Source of the DNA: Fodinibius salinus
GTDB lineage: Bacteria; Bacteroidota; Rhodothermia; Balneolales; Balneolaceae
Assembly: GCF_008124865.1 (NCBI RefSeq)
Contig: NZ_VNHY01000003.1
Span: 62,001 to 126,000 of the forward strand
Direction: 5' to 3'
DNA: 64,000 nucleotides
The notes under the pieces are model-generated. The model was not told the DNA's origin. It saw only the letters and a program-made list of their open reading frames with translations, and searched no databases. How positions within the stretch are numbered: the first letter of the stretch is position 1; every line of letters starts with the position of its first letter. This document shows positions 17,527 to 26,949 of this stretch, piece after piece. A program made the position numbers and the translations under genes.

Positions 17527-18276
17527 ATGAGAAAAGCAAAACATTATTTGTCCGCTATGCTTTTGGTTGCCTGTTTTACACAGCCGGCAGCTGCACAATT
17601 TGAGGGTCAAATTACTTACGAGAGTTATAACTATTCTGAACAGCAGACCGAAGAACAACAGGATGAATTTACACTTACCATAACGCCAGATCGTATGATG
17701 TTGAGTGGTAATAATTCCTACAATTTCATGGAATCTATTGATACCGAAGGGCTACTTGTACGTCTGGATAACGAAGATTTTGTGTTTATGACGGGCAAAA
17801 ACCAAGCGCTCAAAATATCAAAATCCGATATTACATCTCTGATGAATATGTTTGATAACGGAGAGAGTCCTTCAGATGTAGCCGAGGAAGTTGATGAAAT
17901 TAACTATAAAAAAACTGGAGAAACAACTGATATCTTGGGATACAAATGCGAAAAGTTCATCTTTCGCGATGAGGATAACGAGGATGAATATGCGATTGTG
18001 TGGATGACCAAGGAGATTAATGTGAACTGGGGTATGCTAGCTGACCCATGGAGTGGCAGTGCCGAGGACATTGTAAGCAATTTTCCTACTAACCTGGTGT
18101 TTAAAGAAAAGTATTTCCCCGTTCGCGTTGAAAGTTATGAGGATGGCCAGCTGGATTCAAAACTGGAAGCTAAAACTATCAGCGAAAAAGAAATTAGTTC
18201 TCGCATGGTTGAGGTTCCATCCGGTATTTCGGTGATGACCTTTCAGGAATATTTGTTCAACCAAATGGAGAATTAG
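17527..18276 (+). CDS. Secreted DUF4412-like protein
   Basis: This is a 249-residue protein with a signal peptide (MRKAKHYLSAMLLVACFTQ, cut after AAA or AAAQ). The mature part begins FEGQITYESYNY and later has TDILGYKCEKFIF, a pattern seen in DUF4412 and similar periplasmic beta-rich proteins of Bacteroidota, which have no known function. The sequence is very acidic, with E/D-rich linkers. No catalytic residues stand out. It is a single gene between the mnmA terminator and the minus-strand anti-sigma gene. Confidence 0.78.
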   Translation: MRKAKHYLSAMLLVACFTQPAAAQFEGQITYESYNYSEQQTEEQQDEFTLTITPDRMMLSGNNSYNFMESIDTEGLLVRLDNEDFVFMTGKNQALKISKSDITSLMNMFDNGESPSDVAEEVDEINYKKTGETTDILGYKCEKFIFRDEDNEDEYAIVWMTKEINVNWGMLADPWSGSAEDIVSNFPTNLVFKEKYFPVRVESYEDGQLDSKLEAKTISEKEISSRMVEVPSGISVMTFQEYLFNQMEN

Positions 18277-18335
18277 GGCTTAACTATTGAGGCTATCCCA
18301 TGTGTCTGCACTTGGGAATAGGATAAGCTCTTCAT

Positions 18336-19184
18336 TTACTTGTTGCCTACATTACCCAATAAGTATACGTCGCCGGTAGGTTGAGACACACCCCCTTTGG
18401 GTTCCAGAGTGATGGCAAAAGCATTGGTTGACTGTTTGTCAGCTTCAGCCATTTGTTCAATTTTAAAGAAGGCATCATTCTGGTTACCAACCGAAAATAC
18501 GCCGGCACTTACCGGTTTATTATTCTTGATAAGCCACAGTTGATAATCTTTATCACTGGCTTCCGTTGGCAGGTTTGATACTTGTAGCAGCGCCTGCTGT
18601 TTACTTGCATTCCAAATTACTTTGCCGTATCCATTTGGATTTACATCACGTCCAGCCATCATAACCAAGTCCACATCACGGGCTTCAAGGATGGAAAGCA
18701 TCTCTTCTTTACGCTCCAGCTCGTTTTTTAGTTGCGTGATCTGTGTATTTTTTTCTGCTATGATGTTATTCTTATTAGATAACGAAGAATTTAGGTTAAA
18801 GGAATAGAAAATGAGGCTGAGGCTTACAATCAACAAGGCAAAAGAGGCAGCAACGCCCAAAGCTGACCAATTAAAGCGGTCTTTGTCATCCGATGGGGAA
18901 CCTTCATCAATGTTTGTTACGGTGTTATCATTTTGATCCTGTTGCTGTTCACGAATGATTTCCATCAGTCGTTCTTTAAGATCGGCAGGTGGTTCTTCTT
19001 GTTCTACTGTAAAGGCCAACTGGTTGGCAGTTGTCCACATTGTTTGATACAGATCACGTTCTTCGGCCGATGCTTCGCCAAGCATTTCTTCAAACTCTTC
19101 TCGTTCTTCTCTGTCTAAAGCATGCAGCACGTAACCGGCACAGAGCTGCTCGAATTTTTCGGTATGTGATTGTTCATTAGCCAT
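18336..19184 (-). CDS. Membrane anti-sigma factor (RskA-like)
   Basis: This is a 282-residue, single-pass protein. Residues 8-60 (KFEQLCAGYVLHALDREERE and on) are the anti-sigma domain typical of RskA-like proteins, without a zinc HxxxCxxC motif. One membrane helix lies at about 105-128. It is followed by a coiled coil (about 135-165) and an extracytoplasmic RskA domain with the DYQLWLIKNNKPVSAG segment. It should hold the sigma factor at the membrane until a periplasmic signal triggers its cleavage. Its start overlaps the end of the sigma gene by 8 bases, which fits a sigma / anti-sigma pair with coupled translation. Confidence 0.9.
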   Translation of the reverse strand: MANEQSHTEKFEQLCAGYVLHALDREEREEFEEMLGEASAEERDLYQTMWTTANQLAFTVEQEEPPADLKERLMEIIREQQQDQNDNTVTNIDEGSPSDDKDRFNWSALGVAASFALLIVSLSLIFYSFNLNSSLSNKNNIIAEKNTQITQLKNELERKEEMLSILEARDVDLVMMAGRDVNPNGYGKVIWNASKQQALLQVSNLPTEASDKDYQLWLIKNNKPVSAGVFSVGNQNDAFFKIEQMAEADKQSTNAFAITLEPKGGVSQPTGDVYLLGNVGNK

Positions 19185-19797
19185 CAGTTGATATATGTTC
19201 TTCTAATATGCGTTTTAATTTTATCATTCCCTGTCGGGTTCTTGTTTTTACGGTACCCAGGGGGATGTCTAGGTGGTCAGAAATTTCTCGCTGAGTCATG
19301 CCACGATAATATGCAATTTTAATCACCTTGCTTTGTTTCTCGGGAATTTTATCAAGAGCTTTTTGAACCAGCTCTGCCCGATCAGAAAAAATAGTTGTTT
19401 CCATCGGATCATGTTTATCTCCTTCAAGCGAAAAAAGCGGCTGGTGAATACTTACTGATTGTTTTTGCTGTGTTTTATATCCTTTTGATCGGATACGATC
19501 AATAGCGGTATTTCGTGCCAGGGTAACAATCCAGCTATATACATTGCCCCGGTCTGGTTTAAACTGATCTGCTTTATTCCATATTTTAACAAAAATTTCT
19601 TGCAGTACATCTTCAGCTTCTTCTCGTTTTTTCACAATCGAGATGACCATTCCAAAGAGCAGTTTGTTATATAGATTGTAGAGCTCCTCTATGGCTTCCT
19701 CGTCGCGAGCTTGAATGCGCTTCATTAATTCAATTTCGTCATCGGAATTTCCATGTGTTATTTTTCCGATGGTGGCAAGAAGAGTGAATAAAATCAC
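19177..19797 (-). CDS. ECF RNA polymerase sigma factor (SigK-like)
   Basis: This is a 206-residue extracytoplasmic-function sigma factor. Region 2 covers about 35-95 (AEDVLQEIFVKIWNKADQF is the core-binding and -10 reading segment). Region 4 lies at about 145-200, ending in MTQREISDHLDIPLGTVKTR, the -35 helix-turn-helix. The longest start is GTG at 19797; an ATG at 19725 would remove 24 poorly conserved residues but leave region 2 whole. It is paired with the anti-sigma gene downstream. By analogy it probably reads its own promoter; I could not define one in the 127-base gap. Confidence 0.93.
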   Translation of the reverse strand: MILFTLLATIGKITHGNSDDEIELMKRIQARDEEAIEELYNLYNKLLFGMVISIVKKREEAEDVLQEIFVKIWNKADQFKPDRGNVYSWIVTLARNTAIDRIRSKGYKTQQKQSVSIHQPLFSLEGDKHDPMETTIFSDRAELVQKALDKIPEKQSKVIKIAYYRGMTQREISDHLDIPLGTVKTRTRQGMIKLKRILEEHISTDG

Positions 19798-19924
19798 GTC
19801 ATTAGTTCATTTGTTAATACGCAAGAACATGCGAAATGGATTTTATATCCGTATTTGTTTAAGCCATTGATTTATATTAGCCTATAGCTCAGAATATACC
19901 AAGAACTTTTAAATTATTAGAATT

Positions 19925-21115
19925 GTGCCCTGGTTGCTTGAGATGACGATCCTGGTATCAGTTTTGATGATACCAGCAGTGTTCTATTTATCATTCCGAT
20001 TATATAATATCAGCAAAGATTATTTTACGAGAAATAAGTGGATAAAATTTGTATTACCCATATTCCTATTTTCGTTCTATCTGTTTCCTATAAGTGGCAG
20101 CATCGATTTTTATATTTCCGGTGAAATTGATGTTCTTAAATATCCCAAGTTGTTGACGTATTGGTTCTGGTTTGGGTTGGTGTTTGTCTTTCAGTTAGCG
20201 ACATGGATAATTTTAGCAGATATAGGAAAGCTAATTAGTCGGTTTTTAGTTGCTGATACAGCACTGGTTAATCGATGGCATACAAGAGTAGTCTTCGGAT
20301 TATTTCTTTTGACTTTTCTTTTTATGGGATGGAAAACGTATAAGGATACTACTCAAATTGTAACCGATGAATTGAGCATAGCTATTGATGATCTTCCGGC
20401 ATCACTCAAAGGATTTAAACTTGTACATATTTCTGATATTCAGGGTGATGAGTACACTGGTCGCAAAGAGATTGCCCGGTATGTTGAGGCAGTTAATGCA
20501 ACGAATCCCGATCTTATTATTTTTACCGGCGATTTGATTTCTTATGGCACTGATTTTATTGCAATGTCAGCCCAAGAGCTAGGTAAGGTTAGAGCCACGT
20601 ATGGCACCATTGCGGTAGTGGGTGACCATGACTACTGGGCAGGTACCCCAAATATAGAGCAGGCACTGGCCAACGAAGGTATCCCGCTGCTGCAGAATCA
20701 AAATCAAAAATTTTCCTCAGATGGTGACCATACCGTTCGGGTTACCGGTATTACCGAAGTATATAGCAAGACATCTGATCCTGAAGTTGTTGATTCAGTG
20801 ACTAATAATGCAGGAGGTGCGGCACTAAAAATTTTTGCTTCCCATCAGGTTGATGATGATTTGGTCGCTGAGGCCCAACAAAATGGTTACGATATGATGT
20901 TGGCCGGTCATACCCACGGGGGACAAATTCGAGTGCCATTTTTTGGAATGGGATTTTCAGCTGCCGAACGAGAAACAAAGTATGTTAGCGGTTTATATCA
21001 TAAAAATAAGCTGCCGATTCATATTAATAATGGACTTGGTTTTACCTTGGGCCCCATCCGCTACGATGCCCAGCCAACCGTTACTGTTATAACACTAAAG
21101 GAAAAGGATAGATAA
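19925..21115 (+). CDS. Membrane metallophosphoesterase, variant metal site
   Basis: This 396-residue protein has four N-terminal membrane helices (within residues 5-135) and a calcineurin-like phosphoesterase domain from about 160. The motifs are in order but two are unusual. The first is HISDIQGD (168-175), giving D-x-Q instead of D-x-H. Then comes TGD with Asp203, and then GDHDYW (233-238) in place of GNHD/E. The C-terminal GHTHGGQ is intact. YkuE-type relatives cleave lipid-linked or UDP-sugar phosphates. Here the altered ligands could mean a different metal pair or substrate. The start is GTG at 19925. It is divergent from the sigma factor gene. Confidence 0.85.
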   Translation: MPWLLEMTILVSVLMIPAVFYLSFRLYNISKDYFTRNKWIKFVLPIFLFSFYLFPISGSIDFYISGEIDVLKYPKLLTYWFWFGLVFVFQLATWIILADIGKLISRFLVADTALVNRWHTRVVFGLFLLTFLFMGWKTYKDTTQIVTDELSIAIDDLPASLKGFKLVHISDIQGDEYTGRKEIARYVEAVNATNPDLIIFTGDLISYGTDFIAMSAQELGKVRATYGTIAVVGDHDYWAGTPNIEQALANEGIPLLQNQNQKFSSDGDHTVRVTGITEVYSKTSDPEVVDSVTNNAGGAALKIFASHQVDDDLVAEAQQNGYDMMLAGHTHGGQIRVPFFGMGFSAAERETKYVSGLYHKNKLPIHINNGLGFTLGPIRYDAQPTVTVITLKEKDR

Positions 21116-21190
21116 TATAATAAACCAAGAATTGGCTTCCGTTGCTTAAGATGGGATATGTATTCGCGCCAGGAATATAAATCTAGAAAA

Positions 21191-23296
21191 TCAATGATTA
21201 TCTTGTTTCTTAATCAGCTCAAGCATTTTTTCTAGGTCATTAGTTGGTAGTTCACAGCTATAATTTTGGCATACATATGCTGTTGGTTTGTTGTTCTGCA
21301 TTCCAAAATCATCCAGAAACGGTATCAGATTATTAATGTTGTTATCGTTTGGATCAGCAAGTAGAATTACTGTATTGGGGAGGAAAAGGTCGCGCAATTG
21401 GTGGAGCATTTCTTTCGTTTGGGGATGATTCTGATCACCGGCAATAATAACCTCCTTTGGATTTGACGTTGAAAAGTTGACTCCTTGTAAAGCAAACCCA
21501 AATCCCGTAGGTGCTTGCTGAATACTAGAAGAGAAAAGTTTATTTATTTGGTCAGCCATTTGTTCCCAATCAGTATTGCCGGTCATGCGACCCAGCCGCA
21601 GTAAATTCATCATGGCTACCGAGTTGCTGGAGGGTATAGCGCTGTCATGAATTTCCTTTTTGCGCCCCAGAAGTTCTTCCCCCTCCTCAGAAGTGAAGTA
21701 AAATCCGCCGTCATCAGAGTCCCAAAACGAGTTATTAAATTGTTGCTGTAGAGAGACAGCCTCTTGCAGGTATTTTGAATTAAAGGTTGTCTGATACAGT
21801 TCGATGAGGCCCCAGATTAGAAAAGAATAATCATCGGCATGGGCACTAATAGCTACATCCCCGTTGCGGTAACGGTGCTTAAGTTGGTTGTCTTCGGTAA
21901 GCATCTGGGATGCAATGAACTGCCAACATGCCTGGGCTTGCTCAATATATTTTTGATTGCTAAAGTTTCGTCCGGCTTTGGCAAGAGCGGCTATCATCAA
22001 TCCATTCCAGTCGGTTAGGATTTTATCATCAAGCAGCGGATGCACGCGCTGTTGACGAGCCTGCAGTAATTTTTGACGGATACCTTCAAGCGTAGTTCTC
22101 AGCTTTTCAGTTGACATATTCCGTTCATTGGCAAGTGTTGCCAATGATTTTTGCAGATGTAGAATGTTTTTTCCGGTATGCCTTCCGGTGGATTCGTCCT
22201 TATAATTTCCTTCTTCTGTTAGATTAAATACCTCAATGATTAATTCCGCTTCAGCGGTGGGAAGTAGTTCGCGGATCTCTGAAATTTCCCAAACATAAAA
22301 TTTGCCCTCTTCGCCTTCACTGTCAGCATCTTCAGCCGAATAAAAGCCGCCGTTGTCATCCTGCATTTTACGGAAAACATAATCAGCAATCTCATTAGCA
22401 GTTTGCTTAAATAGATCGTTGTTTGTCATCTGCCAAGCTTCGGTATAGGCAATCATAAGCATGGCTTGGTCATACAACATTTTTTCGAAATGGGGAAGTA
22501 GCCATTGCTGGTCAGTAGAATAACGGTGAAATCCTTTCCCAATATGATCGAAAATACCGCCTCTACGCATTTCCGTAAGTGTTTTTTCAACCATCTGTAG
22601 GGCGTTAGATGCCGGATGCTGTTTGGCATATCGTAAGAGCAGCATCAAGTTATGTGGACTCGGAAATTTCGGCGATGAGCTGAAACCACCGTGGGTACTA
22701 TCAAACTGCTGTTCGTATTTGTTGTATGCCTCTTGCAGTATATCATCACCAAGCTGGTCTCCGGATTCGAACGATGTGGATTTTTGAAAGGCGGTAATAA
22801 TTTTATCTGACGAAGCCGCAATTTTTTCCCTTTCGTTTTCCCACAACTTAGAAATCCAGGGCACTAGTTCGTGCATGCCTGGCCTGCCGTGACGCCCTAC
22901 TTTGGGGATATAGGTGGCGGCATAAAAGGGTTTCTTATCCGGTGTTAAAAACACATTGAGGGGCCAGCCGCCACTGCCGGTCATCATTTGGCAGACGAGC
23001 ATATAAGTATTGTCAATATCTGGTCGCTCTTCGCGATCTACTTTTATATTGACAAACGCTTCGTTCATCAGGCGGGCAATCTCTTCATCCTCAAATGATT
23101 CGTGAGCCATCACATGGCACCAGTGGCAGGTTGCATATCCAATAGATACCATGACTGGTTTATCCTCGCGGCGCGCTTTTTCGAATGCTTTGTCTCCCCA
23201 TGGGTACCAGTTTACGGGATTATCGGCATGTTGCAACAAGTAGGGGCTGGATGCTTCTGAGAGATTGTTATCGGGATTGTAATTGGACTCTGACAT
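21191..23296 (-). CDS. DUF255 thioredoxin-fold protein (YyaL/SPATA20-like)
   Basis: A 701-residue protein widespread in bacteria and animals. The N-terminal thioredoxin-like domain has [18 protein letters not shown] and the CHWCH motif (Cys57, Cys60) in place of CxxC thioredoxin. From about residue 190 to the end it has an alpha/alpha barrel like N-acylglucosamine 2-epimerases (for example [13 protein letters not shown]). No signal peptide is present. Its function is not established; the motif suggests a redox or metal role. It starts 2 bases before the stop of the mgsA gene on the same strand, so both are one transcript. Confidence 0.9.
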   Translation of the reverse strand: MSESNYNPDNNLSEASSPYLLQHADNPVNWYPWGDKAFEKARREDKPVMVSIGYATCHWCHVMAHESFEDEEIARLMNEAFVNIKVDREERPDIDNTYMLVCQMMTGSGGWPLNVFLTPDKKPFYAATYIPKVGRHGRPGMHELVPWISKLWENEREKIAASSDKIITAFQKSTSFESGDQLGDDILQEAYNKYEQQFDSTHGGFSSSPKFPSPHNLMLLLRYAKQHPASNALQMVEKTLTEMRRGGIFDHIGKGFHRYSTDQQWLLPHFEKMLYDQAMLMIAYTEAWQMTNNDLFKQTANEIADYVFRKMQDDNGGFYSAEDADSEGEEGKFYVWEISEIRELLPTAEAELIIEVFNLTEEGNYKDESTGRHTGKNILHLQKSLATLANERNMSTEKLRTTLEGIRQKLLQARQQRVHPLLDDKILTDWNGLMIAALAKAGRNFSNQKYIEQAQACWQFIASQMLTEDNQLKHRYRNGDVAISAHADDYSFLIWGLIELYQTTFNSKYLQEAVSLQQQFNNSFWDSDDGGFYFTSEEGEELLGRKKEIHDSAIPSSNSVAMMNLLRLGRMTGNTDWEQMADQINKLFSSSIQQAPTGFGFALQGVNFSTSNPKEVIIAGDQNHPQTKEMLHQLRDLFLPNTVILLADPNDNNINNLIPFLDDFGMQNNKPTAYVCQNYSCELPTNDLEKMLELIKKQDNH

Positions 23297-23298
23297 GA

Positions 23299-23739
23299 TT
23301 AATCATTTATATCTTTAGAAAAACGTTGACGGTAATCCACCAAAAATCGGTCGTATTCTTCTCCAATGAGGTTCGAAGAAATTATAAAATCAGCTGATGA
23401 CCGGTTGCATGCCATTGGAATATTGTAGAGGACCCCGATTCGCAGTAGTGCTTTTACATCTACATCGTGTGGCTGGGCCTGCAGAGGATCCCAGAAAAAA
23501 ATCATCATATTGATTTTATTTTCGGTAATAGCAGCACCAATTTGTAGGTCGCCGCCCAACGGGCCACTGTTAAAACGTGTAATGTCCAGTCCAACCTCTT
23601 CGGCAATCATTTGTCCGGTAGTACCGGTACCAAATAAGTTGTGTTTGGAAAGTGTGCCGGCATTAAATTCGCACCAGTCAATTAAATCAGCCTTTCGGTG
23701 ATCGTGGGCAATAAGCGCAATATTTTTCTGGGTTTTCAT
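23299..23739 (-). CDS. mgsA: Methylglyoxal synthase
   Basis: This enzyme converts dihydroxyacetone phosphate to methylglyoxal and phosphate, a bypass of lower glycolysis. [10 protein letters not shown] begins the fold; GTGTTG binds the phosphate; [11 protein letters not shown] contains the catalytic Asp; and [20 protein letters not shown] completes the site. I place the start at ATG 23739 (146 residues) because it falls just before the first conserved strand. In-frame ATG 23787 and TTG 23802 would add 16 or 21 residues of no clear conservation. It is followed 2 bases later by the DUF255 gene. Confidence 0.95.
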   Translation of the reverse strand: MKTQKNIALIAHDHRKADLIDWCEFNAGTLSKHNLFGTGTTGQMIAEEVGLDITRFNSGPLGGDLQIGAAITENKINMMIFFWDPLQAQPHDVDVKALLRIGVLYNIPMACNRSSADFIISSNLIGEEYDRFLVDYRQRFSKDIND

Positions 23740-24011
23740 GGTATCAGAATGGTGGGCAATGGGAGGGTCGGAATTTTTGTAACTCATAAATTTGGGAATC
23801 AAGTTTTAACAGCAAGTTAAAGCAACCATAAGGAAGCTACGATATGAATAGTGGTCTTACAAGCTGTCAGCATTATTATTCTGTAAATGTCTGGCGTTGA
23901 AAGGGGATTATAAGTCTCTTTCTACTTCGGTAATTTGCATTCGAACCCTTATATTTAGCGTCTTTGTAAGCATTAAATTAAAACGTCTAATTTCTAAATC
24001 AATAATTAACT

Positions 24012-24443
24012 ATGTCAGTAGAACGAACACTCACCATTTTAAAGCCCGATTGCGTACGCAAAGAACTTATTGGTGAGGTAACGCGCCGTATCCAAGAGGC
24101 TGGTTTTAAGATTGTAGCTATGAAAATGACCCGTTTGACCAAAGATACGGCTGCCGGATTTTATTCCGTTCACAAAGAACGACCTTTCTTTGATGAACTT
24201 TGCGAATTTATGAGTAGTGGTCCGTGTGTACCTATGATTTTGGAAAAAGAAAATGCTATTAAGGATTTTCGTGATTTTATTGGTGCTACCGATCCTTCTG
24301 AAGCTGAAGAAGGCACGGTTCGGGCGGATTTTGCCGATAGCGTAGGAGAAAATATTATTCATGGTTCCGATTCGGTAGAGAACGGTCAAAAAGAAGCCAA
24401 CTTTTTCTTTAGCGAGCAACAGGTGACTGCTAATAAAGCATAA
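24012..24443 (+). CDS. ndk: Nucleoside diphosphate kinase
   Basis: This 143-residue enzyme makes NTPs and dNTPs from the diphosphates through a phospho-histidine. The phosphohistidine is His117 in NIIHGSDS, and Lys11 in ILKPDC is also conserved. Length is normal. The start ATG is unambiguous because the conserved [10 protein letters not shown] block follows directly. namZ starts 12 bases downstream, so the two genes are likely read together. Confidence 0.98.
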   Translation: MSVERTLTILKPDCVRKELIGEVTRRIQEAGFKIVAMKMTRLTKDTAAGFYSVHKERPFFDELCEFMSSGPCVPMILEKENAIKDFRDFIGATDPSEAEEGTVRADFADSVGENIIHGSDSVENGQKEANFFFSEQQVTANKA

Positions 24444-24455
24444 TTTATTGCACTG

Positions 24456-25685
24456 ATGCCAAAGCTTATCCATCTTATAATTGGTCTGGGTCTGATCGTA
24501 GGAGGGTGCAATGCTGCATCCTTACAGCCCAAGGTTGAGGTGGGAGCTGAGGTGTTGTTAGATGAGCATTTACCAAAGCTTGAAGGCAAGCGAGTAGGGC
24601 TGGTAATGAATCCCACAGCAAGGGTGGGTGGATCGCATATGCTCGATACCTTGCTAGCTCGGGATGTGAATGTTACGGCTTTGTTTGCTCCGGAACACGG
24701 CTTCCGTGGAGATGTGGGAGCTGGAGAAACGATTAAAGAGGGTATCGATCAAGATACTGGTTTGCCCGTCTATTCGCTTTACGGATCAACGCGTAAGCCT
24801 ACCTCGGAAATGTTGGATAGTGTCGATATTCTGCTTTTTGATATGCAGGATGTGGGTGCTCGTTTTTACACCTATAATGCTACAATGGGTAACGTGCTGG
24901 AGGCGGCGGCTGCAGACAGTGTGCCCGTCTGGGTACTGGACCGTCCTAATCCGGCTGGCGGTAAGCTTATTTCTGGCTGGATGATGCAAAAACAGCATCA
25001 ATCCTTTGTGGGTCGTTACTCCATTCCCATGGTTCATGGTATGACGCTGGGTGAATTAGCAAAAATGATTGTGGGTGAACAGTGGGTTAACAGTGCTGGA
25101 CAGGCACAACTTAAGGTAATCCCAATGGAAGGATGGAAGCGGTCAATGAAATGGCCGCAAACAGGACTCGAATGGATACCGCCTTCGCCCAATCTGCCTA
25201 CCTTTGAGCATGCGTTTATCTATTTGGGAACGGTATTTTTTGAAGGCATAAATATATCTGAGGGGCGGGGAACGTCAGATCCGTTTTTGAAAATTGGTTC
25301 GCCTACAACGAAGCTGACTTCCAATCATATTGCTGAGTTACGCCGTTTATTTTCGGGTGTACAGGTAGAGCGCATTTCGTTTATGCCACAGTCAATGCCC
25401 GGCAAAGCCCCTCATCCTGACTTTGAAGGTCAGCGTTGTTACGGTCTCGAAATTCAGGTAACTGATCCTAACAGGTTTGATCCTGTGAAACTGGGAGCCA
25501 AGCTGCTGCGTGTGATGATGGATGCTACTCCCAATGCGGAGCTTAATAATTATATCCAGAAACTGGTCGGCATTAACAAATCAGAGTTGCTGAGCCAGCT
25601 GGATAATGAAGCATATCTTAAAACATGGAAGCAAACGGCCCGCAAGTTTGCTGAGCAGCGCAAGCCATATCTGATTTATGATTAA
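24456..25685 (+). CDS. namZ: Exo-beta-N-acetylmuramidase NamZ (DUF1343), lipoprotein
   Basis: This is a 409-residue DUF1343/GH171 protein. Characterised members (B. subtilis NamZ/YbbC) release MurNAc from the non-reducing ends of peptidoglycan fragments during cell-wall recycling. The N terminus MPKLIHLIIGLGLIVGGC is a lipoprotein signal with Cys18, so it probably sits on the periplasmic face of the inner membrane or on the outer membrane. Family motifs seen include GLVMNPTA, FAPEHGFRG, LFDMQDVGARFYTY and WVLDRPNPAGG. It begins 12 bases after ndk. No MurNAc kinase or anhMurNAc gene is next to it. Confidence 0.92.
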   Translation: MPKLIHLIIGLGLIVGGCNAASLQPKVEVGAEVLLDEHLPKLEGKRVGLVMNPTARVGGSHMLDTLLARDVNVTALFAPEHGFRGDVGAGETIKEGIDQDTGLPVYSLYGSTRKPTSEMLDSVDILLFDMQDVGARFYTYNATMGNVLEAAAADSVPVWVLDRPNPAGGKLISGWMMQKQHQSFVGRYSIPMVHGMTLGELAKMIVGEQWVNSAGQAQLKVIPMEGWKRSMKWPQTGLEWIPPSPNLPTFEHAFIYLGTVFFEGINISEGRGTSDPFLKIGSPTTKLTSNHIAELRRLFSGVQVERISFMPQSMPGKAPHPDFEGQRCYGLEIQVTDPNRFDPVKLGAKLLRVMMDATPNAELNNYIQKLVGINKSELLSQLDNEAYLKTWKQTARKFAEQRKPYLIYD

Positions 25686-25754
25686 CAAGTAAATAGATAA
25701 TTATTATAGGATGCACTCCCCCAAGATCTATTTGAATGAGATACTGATGTAGAA

Positions 25755-26498
25755 TTACGTTTTGCGGTTCCACTCATAGCAGATAAGTGCTGCACTTACC
25801 GACGCATTGAGAGATTCCACATCATTTTCCATGGGAATACGGAACGTGTAGTCACAGTGTTCAAGTGTCTTTTGACTAATTCCGCTGCCTTCATTTCCTA
25901 CAACAAAAGCAAGTGGACGATCTATCTCTAAGTCCCAAAGTGGTTGGTCGCCATGCATGTCCAGCCCGCCAAACCAGAAGCCTTCGTCTTTAAGGGTGCT
26001 AATAGCTTGGTTAAGATTGCCGGCCCTTACAATGGGGATGCGTCCGGCTGTACCGGCGGATGTTTTATGAACAGTGGCATTTATCGGGGCCTGGCGATGC
26101 TTAGGAATCAAGACAGCAGAAATGCCGGCAGCGGCTGCAGTACGGAGGATGGCTCCAAAATTACCGGGGTCTTCAATTTCATCGAGCAGTAAAATGGCAG
26201 GATTCGAATCAGTGTCAACAGTCTCGAGCCACTCACCAAAATCGTGATATGATGCTTTGCTTATTTGTGCAACTACGCCCTGGTCGTTTACTTTTCCAAC
26301 CATCCGGTAAAGCTTTTTACCCGGCACGTGGGAAATGGGAATACGGTGTCTGGAAGCCCGATCAAAAATAGTGCTTAACTCATTATCTCGTACCGAATTG
26401 CGTACAAAAATTTTTTCGACTTCTTCAGCTTTGTTCTTTAATCTTTCGCGAACCGTATTGCGTCCAAAAATATATAAATTTTCACTGTCTTCGGGCAT
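25755..26498 (-). CDS. rlmB: TrmH-type 23S rRNA 2'-O-methyltransferase (RlmB-like)
   Basis: A SpoU/TrmH-class knotted methyltransferase of 247 residues. The N-terminal L30e-like substrate domain starts at NLYIFGRNTVRERL. The three SPOUT motifs are LDEIEDPGNFGAILRTAAAAG with its Asn and Arg, VVGNEGSGIS, and the knot segment PMENDVESLNASVSAAL. The proposed target is the ribose of G2251 in 23S rRNA by analogy to E. coli RlmB; other rRNA or tRNA targets are possible. I place the start at ATG 26498. The frame stays open to 26651, but the extra 51 residues are rich in basic and aromatic residues, lack homology signs and would overlap the divergent gene. Confidence 0.92.
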   Translation of the reverse strand: MPEDSENLYIFGRNTVRERLKNKAEEVEKIFVRNSVRDNELSTIFDRASRHRIPISHVPGKKLYRMVGKVNDQGVVAQISKASYHDFGEWLETVDTDSNPAILLLDEIEDPGNFGAILRTAAAAGISAVLIPKHRQAPINATVHKTSAGTAGRIPIVRAGNLNQAISTLKDEGFWFGGLDMHGDQPLWDLEIDRPLAFVVGNEGSGISQKTLEHCDYTFRIPMENDVESLNASVSAALICYEWNRKT

Positions 26499-26560
26499 AG
26501 TTGTAACATAGGTTGAAAAAATGAGAATTTCCCTTAACTTACAACTGTTACATCGCTTAT

Positions 26561-26600
26561 AAAAAGGGGATTTACTGCTTATTAAAAAAGGGGATTTACT
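26561..26600. repeat. Partial tandem direct repeat upstream of the small membrane protein
   Basis: AAAAAGGGGATTTACT occurs at 26561-26576 and again at 26585-26600, with a 24-base period. The second copy ends 3 bases before the ATG at 26604, so its AGGGG is 10 or so bases before the start and may serve as a ribosome site. The tract lies between divergent rlmB-like and 26604 genes. Confidence 0.7.
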
Positions 26601-26603
26601 ATT

Positions 26604-26948
26604 ATGGATGAACAACACTCTAGGCGGTGGGTAGAACTTGGCCATACCCAAGCCAATAATAAATCTGATCGCAGGTCGGTTTTTTCATATTTTGCCCGAC
26701 GTATTCATTCGCGCCATATGCTATATATGATGGGCGGACTGTCACAGGTAGTATTAGGATTGTCTGTCATTACGGTAGCAATACTGGGGCTCATTAAACC
26801 ACTTTGGATTTCGGTATGTTTAACTATGGCAGCAAGCATAACAGTAATTATAGGATTATTTGTTATGTTTACATCAGTATCTAAAATTTATAATACAAAA
26901 TCTTTATTGCAGCAAGCCATGAAACGGGTGATGAAATCAAAGAATTAA
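26604..26948 (+). CDS. Small two-helix membrane protein, function unknown
   Basis: This is a 114-residue protein with two predicted membrane helices (about residues 42-64 and 67-90) and a polar N terminus rich in R and H. The C-terminal tail is basic (LLQQAMKRVMKSKN). I recognise no family. It begins right after a partial tandem repeat, and the next orphan gene starts 2 bases after its stop. Coding is supported by length, the hydrophobic pattern and the tight link to the gene behind it. Confidence 0.7.
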   Translation: MDEQHSRRWVELGHTQANNKSDRRSVFSYFARRIHSRHMLYMMGGLSQVVLGLSVITVAILGLIKPLWISVCLTMAASITVIIGLFVMFTSVSKIYNTKSLLQQAMKRVMKSKN

Positions 26949-26949
26949 C

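Noticed and set aside
25755-26651. The rlmB-like frame is open to 26651, suggesting a 298-residue protein
   Set aside because: The extra 51 residues overlap the divergent 26604 gene, look non-coding (basic, aromatic, repeated SPF), and include the tandem DNA repeat. The ATG at 26498 begins the conserved fold.
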